Shown: piece by piece, positions 47,444 to 56,862 of the stretch
Position numbering within the stretch: position 1 is the first letter of the stretch
Layout of the letters: every line of letters begins with the position of its first letter
From: Gammaproteobacteria bacterium
GTDB taxonomy: Bacteria; Pseudomonadota; Gammaproteobacteria; Burkholderiales; Burkholderiaceae_B
Direction of reading: 5' to 3'
NCBI GenBank assembly: GCA_018815245.1
Contig: JAHIXK010000014.1
Location: 18,508 to 82,507, forward strand
DNA: 64,000 bases
Position numbers and translations under genes: made by a program
Notes under the pieces: model-generated
The model's input: only the letters and a program-made list of their open reading frames with translations
Databases searched by the model: none
What the model was told of the DNA's origin: nothing

Positions 47444-47541
47444 GCCAGCTCGGCGCGGTTTTCTTGAAGTGCGTCCCAAGCAATCCCACTGCCGAGTTGG
47501 CTAAACAAACTTCCTGACGGGAACGCGCTTATCCAAGCCTG

Positions 47542-48336
47542 TCACACGGTCGGATCGTGTTCAAAAACAGCTTTGTACGTGGGGTAAAAAGTACACAGCG
47601 ACACCGCCATAACAAGGGCCACACACATCATGTTCAGCGCGCTGACAAACACCGTCGGCAAACCGAGCATGGTGAAAATAACCACAAACACCGATGAGAA
47701 ACCCAGGCCCAGAACCAACCAGCCCATGCCGTAGATGAAAAAGCTGGCTTTGTTGCGCCACACGGCAACCCAGCTTGAGAACAGCGCTTGCACAGGTTTC
47801 ATGTTGTGCCACACCACCAGCACTGGCGCAAACCAGAATGCCAGCAGCACTGGGATGCTGGTGATGCCCACAAACACCATGTACAGCACCATGTATTCCA
47901 TAAAAGCCGCGCTGGCTGCCGGGTCTGCTTTTTGAAGGTCTTCAATGGACACATTGGGTTGTGCGCCCAGCAACAGGTGCGCCAGTAGCTTGATCACGGC
48001 AAAGCACGCGGTGTAAATGGCGCCCAGCACAATCAGCGACTGCAGGTGTTTTCTGTGTTCCGGGGTGAACCCGCTGAAAAGTACAATCGGGCTGACCCGC
48101 AAGCCTTTTTGCCCCATGCGGCCTGCCAGCATAATGCCGAATCCCATGGCTGGTGATGCTATTGCCACAACGGCCGCACCCAGAAAAGGGATCAACAGCC
48201 CAACAAACAGGATGATGAACAGATAGGTGTTACCGAACAAAAACATCTCACCCGGCTTTTTGCGAAAAAGCTGCACGCCCTGCATTAGCCAGTCCCAACC
48301 GGCGCTGGGTGGGCAAGTGTGTACGTAGTTGGCCAA
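47542..48336 (-). CDS. BPSS1780-type six-helix membrane protein
   Basis: A 264-residue inner membrane protein with about six helices, recognised as the family named after Burkholderia BPSS1780. The N-terminal GWDWLMQGVQLFRKKPGEMFLFGNTYL and PAMGFGIMLAGRMGQKGLRVSPIVLFSGF are typical. Function is unknown. It lies 11 bases after thrB on the same strand, so the two are probably co-transcribed, as in relatives. Confidence 0.85.
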   Translation of the reverse strand: MANYVHTCPPSAGWDWLMQGVQLFRKKPGEMFLFGNTYLFIILFVGLLIPFLGAAVVAIASPAMGFGIMLAGRMGQKGLRVSPIVLFSGFTPEHRKHLQSLIVLGAIYTACFAVIKLLAHLLLGAQPNVSIEDLQKADPAASAAFMEYMVLYMVFVGITSIPVLLAFWFAPVLVVWHNMKPVQALFSSWVAVWRNKASFFIYGMGWLVLGLGFSSVFVVIFTMLGLPTVFVSALNMMCVALVMAVSLCTFYPTYKAVFEHDPTV

Positions 48337-48347
48337 TTGAAAAGTCC

Positions 48348-49310
48348 TTAGTTCGGTTGTACTGCAAATGGAATGCCCTGGCGGCGCGCCAACAGCACTC
48401 GTTCAAAATGTTGTGGGTCTTTCACGTTCAAAACTTCGGCTTCACGGGGCATGTAAAAGTCGTAAAGGCGAGAGGCCCAGAAGCGCAACGCCGCAGCACG
48501 AAGCATGTCTTGCCACAGTCCACACTCGTGAATGGTCAATGGGCGAACTTCTTGGTAACCAGTCAGCAAGGCGTCCAGCAGGTCTTCCTTGAATTCGCCG
48601 TTGTTCAGGTTGATGCACCAATCGTTGGCAGTCACTGCCAAATCAAACAGAAAGGTATCTACCCCTGCGAAGTAAAAGTCGATGACACCACCCAGCGTGT
48701 CGCCTTGCATCAATGCGTTGTCGCGAAATAAATCAGCATGCACAGCGCCTTTGGGCAGCGATTTGTAGGCATTGCTTGCAACCACGGTTTTTTGGTGGCT
48801 CACTTCGCTGTGCAGCAGCGCAGACACAGCATCGGGCAAATGCTCATCCAGTTCGTTCATGGTCTTCTCGATCCACACCAAGCCACGCGGGTTTGGGGTG
48901 TTGCCTGCAAAGTCGGCCACGGCCAAGTGGGCCTGCGCGCTGAACTTGCCAATTGCGTGGCACTGGGCGGTGTTGGGGTGATCCACCGATTTTCCGCTCA
49001 GGCAAGTCACCAGCGTGGCTGGTTTGCCGTGCAATGCATTGAATAGCTCGCCCTTGGCATTGGCGATTGGGCCAGGAACAGCCAAACCCTTTTTTGCCAG
49101 GTGTTCCATCAAACCCAGGTAAAACGGCAGGTCTTCTGCGCGCAACTTTTCGAACAGTGTAAGTACAAACCTGCCTGTGCTTGTGTTCACGAAGTAATTG
49201 GTGTTCTCGATACCCGACTCAATTCCTTCGAATGAAAGCAGCTCACCACGCTTGCGACCTTTCAGCCACTGTTGCAGTTCATCTTGTGTAATGCGTGTAA
49301 AAACGGCCAT
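48348..49310 (-). CDS. thrB: Homoserine kinase, ThrB of the APH/choline-kinase fold
   Basis: A 320-residue kinase making O-phosphohomoserine for threonine. This is the aminoglycoside phosphotransferase-like form found in Pseudomonas and Burkholderiales, not the GHMP form of E. coli. FEGIESGIENTNYFV, the catalytic loop GAVHADLFRDNALM and the metal site GVIDFYFAG are visible. The ATG at 49310 has AGGA upstream. Other threonine genes are not nearby. Confidence 0.93.
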   Translation of the reverse strand: MAVFTRITQDELQQWLKGRKRGELLSFEGIESGIENTNYFVNTSTGRFVLTLFEKLRAEDLPFYLGLMEHLAKKGLAVPGPIANAKGELFNALHGKPATLVTCLSGKSVDHPNTAQCHAIGKFSAQAHLAVADFAGNTPNPRGLVWIEKTMNELDEHLPDAVSALLHSEVSHQKTVVASNAYKSLPKGAVHADLFRDNALMQGDTLGGVIDFYFAGVDTFLFDLAVTANDWCINLNNGEFKEDLLDALLTGYQEVRPLTIHECGLWQDMLRAAALRFWASRLYDFYMPREAEVLNVKDPQHFERVLLARRQGIPFAVQPN

Positions 49311-49375
49311 TCAATATCCTGAGAAGGTCACAACACCAGTAAAGCACCCGGATTTTACCTGTGTTTGGCCTCGCT

Positions 49376-50113
49376 TTATAAGTCCAGCAGCTTCTCTGTT
49401 TCACTCTCTGATGGGTTAAAGGTGCGTTTTTCGTAGAAACGGAAAATACATTCCAAAACCTCTTCCGGTGTTTCAACCACTTCAAACAGATCCATGTCGC
49501 TTGGGCTGATCATTCCCTCACCCAGCAAATGGCTTTTTACCCAATCAATCAGGCCTGCCCAAAACTTCGAGCCCACCAGAACAATCGGTATCCGCCTGCC
49601 TTTGTTGGTTTGAATCAATGTCAGTGCTTCAAACATTTCATCGAGCGTTCCAAACCCACCGGGCATCACCACATAAGCGCTGGCGTATTTGGCAAATGCC
49701 ACTTTGCGCGCAAAGAAGTGGCGAAATGTGAGTGAAATGTCTTGGTAGGGGTTGCCGCTTTGCTCAAAAGGCAATTCAATGTTCAAGCCCACGCTGGGCG
49801 ATTCCCCTGCATGTGCGCCTTTGTTCGCCGCCTCCATGATGCCAGGCCCGCCGCCGCTGATCACGGCGAAACCGGAATCAGACAGGGCGCGGGCTATGTT
49901 TTCCGTCAGTGCATAGTAGGGGTGATCCGTTGGGGTTCTGGCGCTACCAAAAATGGACACCGAGGGGCGAATTGCCGACAGCTTCTCGGTCGCCTCAATG
50001 AACTCTGCCATAATTCCCAACACATGCCACGACTCCCGGGCTTTCACTGCGGTGGATTGTTCTTTTGAGGGCAAGTGGCGCAATGTTGGAATGTTCTTAT
50101 TTTTGGTTGTCAT
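49376..50113 (-). CDS. LOG family protein (TIGR00730; nucleoside 5'-monophosphate phosphoribohydrolase type)
   Basis: A 245-residue Rossmann-like protein. SGGGPGIMEAANKGAHA and the PGGFGTLDE motif are the LOG family signatures, which cleave nucleoside monophosphates to base and ribose 5-phosphate and make free cytokinins in some organisms. ARESWHVLGIMAEF near the N-terminus is conserved in the longer bacterial group. Its ATG touches the polA ATG head-to-head (CATATG). A GTG at 50047 is an alternative start. Physiological substrate unknown. Confidence 0.88.
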   Translation of the reverse strand: MTTKNKNIPTLRHLPSKEQSTAVKARESWHVLGIMAEFIEATEKLSAIRPSVSIFGSARTPTDHPYYALTENIARALSDSGFAVISGGGPGIMEAANKGAHAGESPSVGLNIELPFEQSGNPYQDISLTFRHFFARKVAFAKYASAYVVMPGGFGTLDEMFEALTLIQTNKGRRIPIVLVGSKFWAGLIDWVKSHLLGEGMISPSDMDLFEVVETPEEVLECIFRFYEKRTFNPSESETEKLLDL

Positions 50114-52897
50114 ATGAAGCGATTACTCCTGGTTGATGGGTCGAGCTACCTGTACCGTGCCTTTCACGCCATGCCCGATCTGCGAAACCGCGCAGGCGAG
50201 CCCACTGGGGCCATATACGGCATGGTCAACATGCTTCGACGCCTGCGTGCAGATTACAACACCGACGATGTAACATCCAATTGTATCGCCTGTGTGTTCG
50301 ATGCGCCGGGCAAAACCTTTCGCGACGACATTTACCCCGAATACAAAGCCAACAGGGCTAGCATGCCGGAAGACCTGGCTGCACAAATCCCCCACATTCA
50401 CGACGTAACGCGCGCCATGGGCTGGCCAATCGTGATGGAACCCGGTATTGAAGCCGATGACGTGATTGGCACCCTGGCACAAGTGGCGCTGGAACAGGGT
50501 TTCGATGAGGTGATCGTGTCCACTGGTGACAAAGACATGGCCCAATTGGTGAACGACAAGGTTCGCCTGGTAGACACGATGAAAAACGCGGTAATGACCC
50601 GCGATGCAGTGTTCGAAAAGTTTGGCGTTTACCCCGAGCAAATTGTTGATTACCTTACCTTGGTTGGCGACACCGTGGACAACGTGCCTGGTGTGGAAAA
50701 GGTGGGCCCTAAAACTGCAGCCAAGTGGCTGGCAGAATACAAAACGCTGGATGGCGTGGTGGCCAATGCCGACAAAATTGGTGGCAAAGTGGGTGAAAAC
50801 CTGCAAAAGGCGCTGGATTGGCTGCCCACCGGTAAGTCGCTGGTTACCATCAAAATCGATTGCGAATTCGAGTTGCGCCGCCACATTGAAGAACAGCTCA
50901 AAGCAAACGCTGAAAACAAAGAAGAGTTAAAGCAACTGTTTCAGCGCTTTGAATTCAAAACATGGTTCCGCGCATTGGGCGGTGTGGCAGAAGACGAAGC
51001 TGTGGCAAAGCCAAAAGTTGAGGGCCCACCCGATGGCAGTTCCATGAGTTTGTTTGATGCGCCTACCCAAGCTGTGGATTCAATCGAAACCATTTGCGTG
51101 CAAACGCAGGCGCAGCTGGATGCACTGCTGGTAGAACTGAAAGCGGCAGCTGGCAGTAAAACACCCGTGGCTTTCGACACTGAAACTGATTCTCTCGAAC
51201 CCATGAACGCCCGAATAGTGGGCCTGTCATTTGCCACAAAACCGGGTGTGGGTTATTACATTCCGTTGACTCACCAGGATTTGACTGCCGAGCCGCAACT
51301 GCCGCTGGCAGACGTTCTGGCATTCTTGAAGCCTTGGTTTGAAGACAGCGAGTCACCTAAAATTGCACAGAATGCCAAATACGATTTCCATGTGATGGCC
51401 AATCACGATGTGTGGGTCAAAGGCCTGTTCGAGGACACCATGCTGGCCAGCTACATTCTTGAAGCCCACAAGCCGCATGGCATGGACGCCTTGGCCTTGC
51501 GCTGGTTGAACTACAACACCATCAAGTTCGAGGAAGTGGCTGGCAAGGGTGCGAATCAAATTACCTTTGATCAGGTACCGATTGACACTGCCACACGGTA
51601 CGCGGCCGAAGATGCCGAGGTGACTTTGCGCCTTGCCCACACATTGAAAGCCGAACTGGACAAAGTGCCGGAATTGGACAAGCTGTACCGCGATGTTGAG
51701 TTGCCTTTTGGTCAGGTATTGTTCGAGGTTGAACGCAATGGTGTGTTGATTGATTCCGGCAAACTTGAAGCCCAAAGTGCCGAAATTGCCGACAAGTTGA
51801 AACTGATCGAAGAGCAGGCTTTCGAATTGGCGGGTGGCAGTTTCAATTTGAATTCGCCCAAGCAAATTGGCGAATTGTTGTTCGACAAACTGGGCTTGCC
51901 TGTGGTGAAAAAAACCGCCAGCGGTGCGCCTTCTACAGATGAAGAGGTACTCAGCAAGCTGGCTGAAGATTACCCACTGCCTGCCAAGCTGCTTGAACAC
52001 CGTTCATTGGCCAAGCTGAAAAGCACCTACACCGACAAGTTGCCGCGCATGGTGAATGCCCGCACAGGGCGAGTGCACACCAATTATGCGCAAGCGGTGG
52101 CTGTAACAGGCCGCTTGGCCAGCAACGATCCCAACTTGCAGAACATTCCTGTTCGTACCGCTGAAGGCCGTCGGGTTCGTGAGGCCTTTATTGCTGCACC
52201 CGGTTGCGTGTTGGTGTCGGCCGATTATTCGCAAATCGAGTTGCGAATCATGGCCCATATTTCAGGCGATGAAGCGCTGATTCACGCTTTCAACGAAGGG
52301 CTGGACATTCACAGTGCCACCGCTTCGGAAATTTTTGGTGTGGGTTTGAATGAAGTTACATCGGACCATCGCCGTACAGCAAAAATGATCAATTTCGGTT
52401 TGATTTACGGCATGAGCGCCTTTGGTTTGGCCGGTAACCTTGGCATTACCCGCGAAGCCGCAAAGTTGTACATCGACCGTTATTTTGCGCGCTACCCTGG
52501 TGTGGCAGGGTTCATGAACAATGTGCGTGCCCAAGCCAAAGAAGACGGCTATGTGCAAACCGTGTTTGGTCGCAGGTTGTGGCTGCCCGAAATTAAAAGC
52601 CCCAACGGCCCGCGCCGCGCTGGTGCAGAAAGGGCGGCGATCAATGCGCCCATGCAGGGCACATCAGCCGATCTGATTAAAATGGCCATGGTTGAATTGT
52701 CGGCTTGGCTCAAAGCTGAAAAGTTGCAAACCAAAATGATCATGCAGGTACACGACGAAGTTATTTTTGAAGTGCCCAAGGGTGAACTCGAATTGATTCA
52801 AAAGCGTGTACCTGAAATCATGACGCAGGTGGCCAAGCTGCGAGTCCCGCTGGAAGTGGGCTGTGGCGTGGGCAACAACTGGGAAGAAGCGCATTAA
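50114..52897 (+). CDS. polA: DNA polymerase I
   Basis: A 927-residue polymerase for Okazaki fragment maturation and repair. N-terminal 5'-3' flap nuclease (LLVDGSSYLYRAFHAMPDLR), a 3'-5' proofreading domain whose metal residues all look intact (FDTETDSLEPM, NAKYDFHVM, YAAEDAEVT), and the polymerase palm and fingers (DYSQIELRIMAH, RRTAKMINFGLIYGM, MQVHDEV). I take the ATG at 50114; the earlier start lies inside the LOG gene. The promoter must lie within the divergent gene. The hydrolase gene follows after 26 bases. Confidence 0.97.
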   Translation: MKRLLLVDGSSYLYRAFHAMPDLRNRAGEPTGAIYGMVNMLRRLRADYNTDDVTSNCIACVFDAPGKTFRDDIYPEYKANRASMPEDLAAQIPHIHDVTRAMGWPIVMEPGIEADDVIGTLAQVALEQGFDEVIVSTGDKDMAQLVNDKVRLVDTMKNAVMTRDAVFEKFGVYPEQIVDYLTLVGDTVDNVPGVEKVGPKTAAKWLAEYKTLDGVVANADKIGGKVGENLQKALDWLPTGKSLVTIKIDCEFELRRHIEEQLKANAENKEELKQLFQRFEFKTWFRALGGVAEDEAVAKPKVEGPPDGSSMSLFDAPTQAVDSIETICVQTQAQLDALLVELKAAAGSKTPVAFDTETDSLEPMNARIVGLSFATKPGVGYYIPLTHQDLTAEPQLPLADVLAFLKPWFEDSESPKIAQNAKYDFHVMANHDVWVKGLFEDTMLASYILEAHKPHGMDALALRWLNYNTIKFEEVAGKGANQITFDQVPIDTATRYAAEDAEVTLRLAHTLKAELDKVPELDKLYRDVELPFGQVLFEVERNGVLIDSGKLEAQSAEIADKLKLIEEQAFELAGGSFNLNSPKQIGELLFDKLGLPVVKKTASGAPSTDEEVLSKLAEDYPLPAKLLEHRSLAKLKSTYTDKLPRMVNARTGRVHTNYAQAVAVTGRLASNDPNLQNIPVRTAEGRRVREAFIAAPGCVLVSADYSQIELRIMAHISGDEALIHAFNEGLDIHSATASEIFGVGLNEVTSDHRRTAKMINFGLIYGMSAFGLAGNLGITREAAKLYIDRYFARYPGVAGFMNNVRAQAKEDGYVQTVFGRRLWLPEIKSPNGPRRAGAERAAINAPMQGTSADLIKMAMVELSAWLKAEKLQTKMIMQVHDEVIFEVPKGELELIQKRVPEIMTQVAKLRVPLEVGCGVGNNWEEAH

Positions 52898-52923
52898 ATT
52901 TTCTAAATTTTTGGAGCACAGGG

Positions 52924-53829
52924 ATGAGCGACATTAAAAAAACCGAACATCAGGAACACCTTGAAGCACTGACTGGCGGTGGGAAATTGCCCATGGATCG
53001 CCGCACCTTGTTGAAAGGTTTCACCGTGGGTGGTTTTGCTGCTGCGGCTTCACCTGTGCTGGCCCAGGCCATTACCACGCCAAAAGACGGTCTTGAAGAA
53101 GGCCGTGTGTTTGTGGATGTGGGCGACGACGACATGTTTGCTTACCGCGCCTACCCAAAAGGCAAAAAGAACGCGCCAGTTATTTTGGTAGTGCCTGAAA
53201 TTTTCGGCGTGCATGCGTATTTGGAAGACGTGTGCCGACGTTTTGCCCAGGCTGGTTTTTACGCCTTGGCTCCCGAAATTTTCTTTCGCCATGCCGAGCC
53301 AGGGCAGTACGCCACAGTGGCCGCCATTTTGGAAAATGTCATTTCAAAAATGGACGACAAACAGGTCATGGCCGACCTGGACAAGTGCGTTGAATTCGCG
53401 GGCACTGAAGGCGCCGATGCGAAAAAACTTGCCGTAACAGGTTTTTGTTGGGGTGGGCGAATTACCTGGCTATATGCAGCACACCAGCCCGCCGTGAAAG
53501 CGGGTGTTGCTTGGTACGGCCGCTTGGTGGGTGCAAAAACTGAATTAACGCCTCAACACCCGTTGGATGTGGCGGCCCAATTAAAAGCCCCGGTGTTGGG
53601 TTTGTATGGTTCAGAAGACAGCTCGATCCCGCTGGACACTGTTGAGCAAATGCGAAGAGCACTGGTAGCTGCGCAAGAAAACCCCTTCAGCAGGGAAAGC
53701 AGCATCACCGTGTTCGAGAATGCCCAGCATGGTTTCCACGCTGATTATCGCCCCACCTACAATTCCACCGCGGCGAAACAGGCGTACAATCAGGCGCTAG
53801 AGTTCTTGCGGGGCAAGAACCTGATCTAA
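52924..53829 (+). CDS. Exported dienelactone hydrolase family protein
   Basis: A 301-residue alpha/beta hydrolase. A twin-arginine-like signal MDRRTLLKGFTVGGFAAAASPVLAQA begins at residue 24 after a polar extension, so export by Tat is likely. The DLH core follows: VPEIFGVHAYLEDVCRRFA, the Cys nucleophile in VTGFCWGGRITW, the Asp region VLGLYGSEDSSIPL and the His in NAQHGFHADYRP. A good GGAG site precedes the ATG at 52924. The substrate is unknown; no chloro-aromatic pathway is nearby. Confidence 0.88.
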   Translation: MSDIKKTEHQEHLEALTGGGKLPMDRRTLLKGFTVGGFAAAASPVLAQAITTPKDGLEEGRVFVDVGDDDMFAYRAYPKGKKNAPVILVVPEIFGVHAYLEDVCRRFAQAGFYALAPEIFFRHAEPGQYATVAAILENVISKMDDKQVMADLDKCVEFAGTEGADAKKLAVTGFCWGGRITWLYAAHQPAVKAGVAWYGRLVGAKTELTPQHPLDVAAQLKAPVLGLYGSEDSSIPLDTVEQMRRALVAAQENPFSRESSITVFENAQHGFHADYRPTYNSTAAKQAYNQALEFLRGKNLI

Positions 53830-53847
53830 TCTCGGACCCAATCAATC

Positions 53848-54633
53848 GTGCAATCCAGTTTACCGCTTGTTCTCCTGGCCGCTGCCCTGGGCACGGCCTT
53901 GGCTATTTTTGCGTCAGCCCTGTTGACCGCGCGCCACATTGCACGTTCGCTGGAACCCATGGTCAGCGTGTCTGCAGGCGTGTTGCTTGGCGCATCGATG
54001 CTGCATTTGCTGCCTGAAGCATTGGACAAGGGGATGGACTACCACAAGCTGTTTGCCCTGCTGTTGGCTGGTTTGCTGTTCTTCTTTGTGTTGGAAAAGT
54101 TTTCGATTTTCCGCCACAGCCATCACCATGAACACGATGGGCACGACCATCACCACGGCTTTGACAAACGCGAGGCCCGGCGCGGTGGTTTGTTGATTGT
54201 GGTGGGCGATTCCATTCACAACTTTGCCGATGGCCTGCTGGTGGCCAGCGCATTTCTGGTGAATTTCGAGTTGGGTTTGGTCACCACCTTGAGCGTGGTG
54301 TTGCATGAAATTCCGCAACAAACCGGCGATTACCTGGTGCTGGTCAATGCAGGCATCGCCCGCAAAAAAGCCTTGCAGCTTATGTCAGTGGCGGGGCTGG
54401 CTGCCGTGTTGGGCGCAGGTTTGGGCTACACCCTGTTCACCGAGCTGCAAACCCTGTTGCCTTACGCCTTGGTGTTTGCAGCAGCCAGCTTCATTTATGT
54501 GGCGGTGGCCGACCTTATTCCCCAAATGCAGCAACGCGTGAAAATCAAGGAAAGTGTGGTGCAGTTGCTGTGCATTGGCGGGGGCGTTACCTTGGTCGCT
54601 ATGCTGGCCGAAATTCTTCACCACCACCACTAA
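53848..54633 (+). CDS. ZIP family divalent metal transporter
   Basis: A 261-residue ZIP (GufA/ZupT-like) protein with eight predicted helices. The His-rich cytoplasmic loop HSHHHEHDGHDHHHG lies between helices 3 and 4. Helix 4 has SIHNFADGLLVASAF and helix 5 has VLHEIPQQTGDYLVL, the binuclear metal site. It imports zinc and possibly other divalent ions. It starts with GTG, 18 bases after the hydrolase stop, and converges on an EamA gene. Confidence 0.92.
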   Translation: MQSSLPLVLLAAALGTALAIFASALLTARHIARSLEPMVSVSAGVLLGASMLHLLPEALDKGMDYHKLFALLLAGLLFFFVLEKFSIFRHSHHHEHDGHDHHHGFDKREARRGGLLIVVGDSIHNFADGLLVASAFLVNFELGLVTTLSVVLHEIPQQTGDYLVLVNAGIARKKALQLMSVAGLAAVLGAGLGYTLFTELQTLLPYALVFAAASFIYVAVADLIPQMQQRVKIKESVVQLLCIGGGVTLVAMLAEILHHHH

Positions 54634-54650
54634 AACACCCATCACACCAA

Positions 54651-55520
54651 TTACGCACCGGCCTGTTTTCGCTGGTGTGTTGCATACGATGACAGGCTTC
54701 CACACGCGATAATCAACAGCACCCCAAACCAGGTGCTGCCAGCCGGAATGTCGCCCAGCACAACAATGCCGTAGAAAGTCGACACCAGGATCGTGCAATA
54801 TTGCAATGCCGCTGAAAGCCAGGTGGATCCGCTTCCGAACGAGCGGGTCAATGCAAGATTGCCTACACCGCCAAACAGCCCCAGTGCTGTCAGCCACAGC
54901 AAGGTCATGTTCAATTGACCGGAATTCAGCACCGTGAATTCACCAAAGCCCACCAGATAAACCAATGCGGTCACCGTGGCTGTGCCCGCAAAATACAACA
55001 CAGTTCTCCATTCGGGTTCTTTCGCTTGTCCCAGGCTTTTTAGCTGAAGGTAGGCAATTGCAGACACGGCCCCGGCGCACAGGCCAATCAAGGCCACTGG
55101 CAATTGCTCGCTTTCAAACACTGGTCGAAGCACGGCGATGACACCGGCAAAGCCGATTGCAATCGCCAGTTGTTCAAACCAGTTTCGGGTTTGACCGTAC
55201 CCAAGCCACAACATCAGGGCGATGAACAAAGGCGATGTGTACATCAAGGTGGTGGCTGTGGCCAAGGGCAGCAGCGTGGTTGCATAAAATCCGCACCACA
55301 TGGCCACAATCCCGGCAATATTTCTTCGAAGGTGAAGGTGGGCCACCGGGCTTTTCAGGCTAAGGCCCTGAAACCATGCCCAGGTTGCAATGCCCAGCAC
55401 CGGCACCAACCCCCGGAATAGAATAATTTCACCCAGTGATGCGTGGGTGGCAGCCAGTTTGATCATCAAGCCCATGGTGCCGAAGCACAAACAGGCCATT
55501 AGCATCCAGAGTGCTTGCAT
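54651..55520 (-). CDS. EamA / DMT family transporter
   Basis: A 289-residue inner membrane protein with ten predicted helices in two EamA repeats. FGTMGLMIKLAATHASLGEIILFRGLVPVLG and LTRSFGSGSTWLSAALQYCTILVSTFYGIVVLGD are typical repeat lines. Substrate unknown; export of a metabolite is the family norm. It lies 21 bases after the Rieske gene on the same strand and may be co-transcribed with it. Confidence 0.9.
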   Translation of the reverse strand: MQALWMLMACLCFGTMGLMIKLAATHASLGEIILFRGLVPVLGIATWAWFQGLSLKSPVAHLHLRRNIAGIVAMWCGFYATTLLPLATATTLMYTSPLFIALMLWLGYGQTRNWFEQLAIAIGFAGVIAVLRPVFESEQLPVALIGLCAGAVSAIAYLQLKSLGQAKEPEWRTVLYFAGTATVTALVYLVGFGEFTVLNSGQLNMTLLWLTALGLFGGVGNLALTRSFGSGSTWLSAALQYCTILVSTFYGIVVLGDIPAGSTWFGVLLIIACGSLSSYATHQRKQAGA

Positions 55521-55541
55521 GGGGCGAAAAGGTCGAGGCCG

Positions 55542-56687
55542 TTAGAATGATTTTTTCAGTTTTCCAGATTGCGTGTGGCTTGGGTGCATTTGCGCCCCGT
55601 ACCAGGCGTGAAAATGGGCCATGCCGTCTTCCATCGGGCTTTGGTAGGGACCCGCATCGTGTTCGCCGCGTTCCATCAGCACCCGTCGGCCTTCGTCCAT
55701 GCGTTCCGCAATTTCGTCGTCTTCCACGGCAGTTTCCATGTAGGCTGCTTGTTCAGCCTCCACAAATTCGCGTTCAAACAGGCGAATTTCCTCGGGGTAA
55801 TAAAACTCGACCACGTTCAGTGTTTCTTGTGGGCCTTTGGGATGCAGGGTAGACACCACCAGCACATGTGGATACCACTCCACCATGATGTTTGGGTACA
55901 TGCAAAACCAGATTGCACCGTACTTCGGTTCCACGCCATTGCTGAATTTTTTCACGGCATCGTGCCACTGCCGGTACACCGGCGTACCGGGGCGGTGCAA
56001 GCCGGCTTTCACGCCAACAGATTGCACGCTCCAGTTTTCACCGTAATACCACTGTAAATCCGAGCAGCTTACAAACTGGCCCAAACCTGGGTGGAAGGGC
56101 TCCACGTGGTAGTCCTCCAGATAAACCTCAATGAAGGTTTTCCAGTTGTAGGGCAGTACATTGCTTTTGATGGAATCCAGCTGGAATTCTGAAAAATCAA
56201 TTTCTTTCAGAAAGGGCACATTTTTAAGTTCTTCAAGCACATTGCGGCCGGAATTAAACAGCAGTCCGCGCCAGTTTTGCAACGGGTAAGTCTGTAGTTT
56301 GGTGCAGGGTTGCTGCGAAAAATGCGGCGCACCCAGCAGTTCGCCCTTCAAATCGTAGGTCCAGCGGTGCAGAGGGCACACAATATTGCTTGAGTTCCCC
56401 TGGCCTTTAAGCATGATGGCCTGGCGGTGACGGCACACGTTGGAAAGCAGTTCGATTTCCTGGTCGTTGTTCACCAGAATGCGGCCGTCGCCTTCCCAGG
56501 CAAGCGACCTCCAGTCACCGTGCGCGGGAACCCAATGGGTGTGGCCGACGTAACCCGGGCCGTCTCGATAGAGTAGTTGGATTTCATCCTTCAAAACACG
56601 TTCATCGAAATACGCTGAAACATGGGGCTGCAAGCTTGACTGTGTCACGGCGTGCGACACATTGGACAAATCACTCAAATCGGACAT
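55542..56687 (-). CDS. Rieske-type aromatic ring-hydroxylating oxygenase, large subunit
   Basis: A 381-residue mononuclear iron oxygenase. The Rieske cluster ligands are Cys85/His87 (CRHRQ) and Cys104/His107 (CPLHRWTYDLKG). The catalytic iron site is in NWKTFIEVYLEDYHVEPFHPGL (Asp182, His184, His189). I choose the ATG at 56687, preceded by GGAGGAGGT, over the TTG at 56708. No small subunit, ferredoxin or reductase gene is adjacent. It is divergent from xseB-ispA-dxs, an arrangement I recall in other Burkholderiales. Substrate unknown. Confidence 0.9.
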   Translation of the reverse strand: MSDLSDLSNVSHAVTQSSLQPHVSAYFDERVLKDEIQLLYRDGPGYVGHTHWVPAHGDWRSLAWEGDGRILVNNDQEIELLSNVCRHRQAIMLKGQGNSSNIVCPLHRWTYDLKGELLGAPHFSQQPCTKLQTYPLQNWRGLLFNSGRNVLEELKNVPFLKEIDFSEFQLDSIKSNVLPYNWKTFIEVYLEDYHVEPFHPGLGQFVSCSDLQWYYGENWSVQSVGVKAGLHRPGTPVYRQWHDAVKKFSNGVEPKYGAIWFCMYPNIMVEWYPHVLVVSTLHPKGPQETLNVVEFYYPEEIRLFEREFVEAEQAAYMETAVEDDEIAERMDEGRRVLMERGEHDAGPYQSPMEDGMAHFHAWYGAQMHPSHTQSGKLKKSF

Positions 56688-56790
56688 GATCCCGGGGACC
56701 TCCTCCAACAGTGTCCCGGATAGGCACTGATGTAAATTAACCTGTTGAACAAAAAGAGAAAGTGGGATTGTACCCTTTAGTCTGCATTCC

Positions 56791-56815
56791 GGCCAAAGAC
56801 TTTTCGCCTTTGGTC
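56791..56815 (+). promoter_or_regulatory. Hairpin in the Rieske-xseB divergent region
   Basis: GGCCAAAG pairs with CTTTGGTC (one G-U) around a nine-base loop. A TAAAAT box follows at 56826-56831 without a matching -35. The dyad overlaps where a -35 would sit for xseB, so it could be an operator for the isoprenoid operon. Inference only. Confidence 0.4.
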
Positions 56816-56862
56816 AAAGTCGCAGTAAAATAGAAGACTTTGCACCAAGCACCTTAAGCCCA

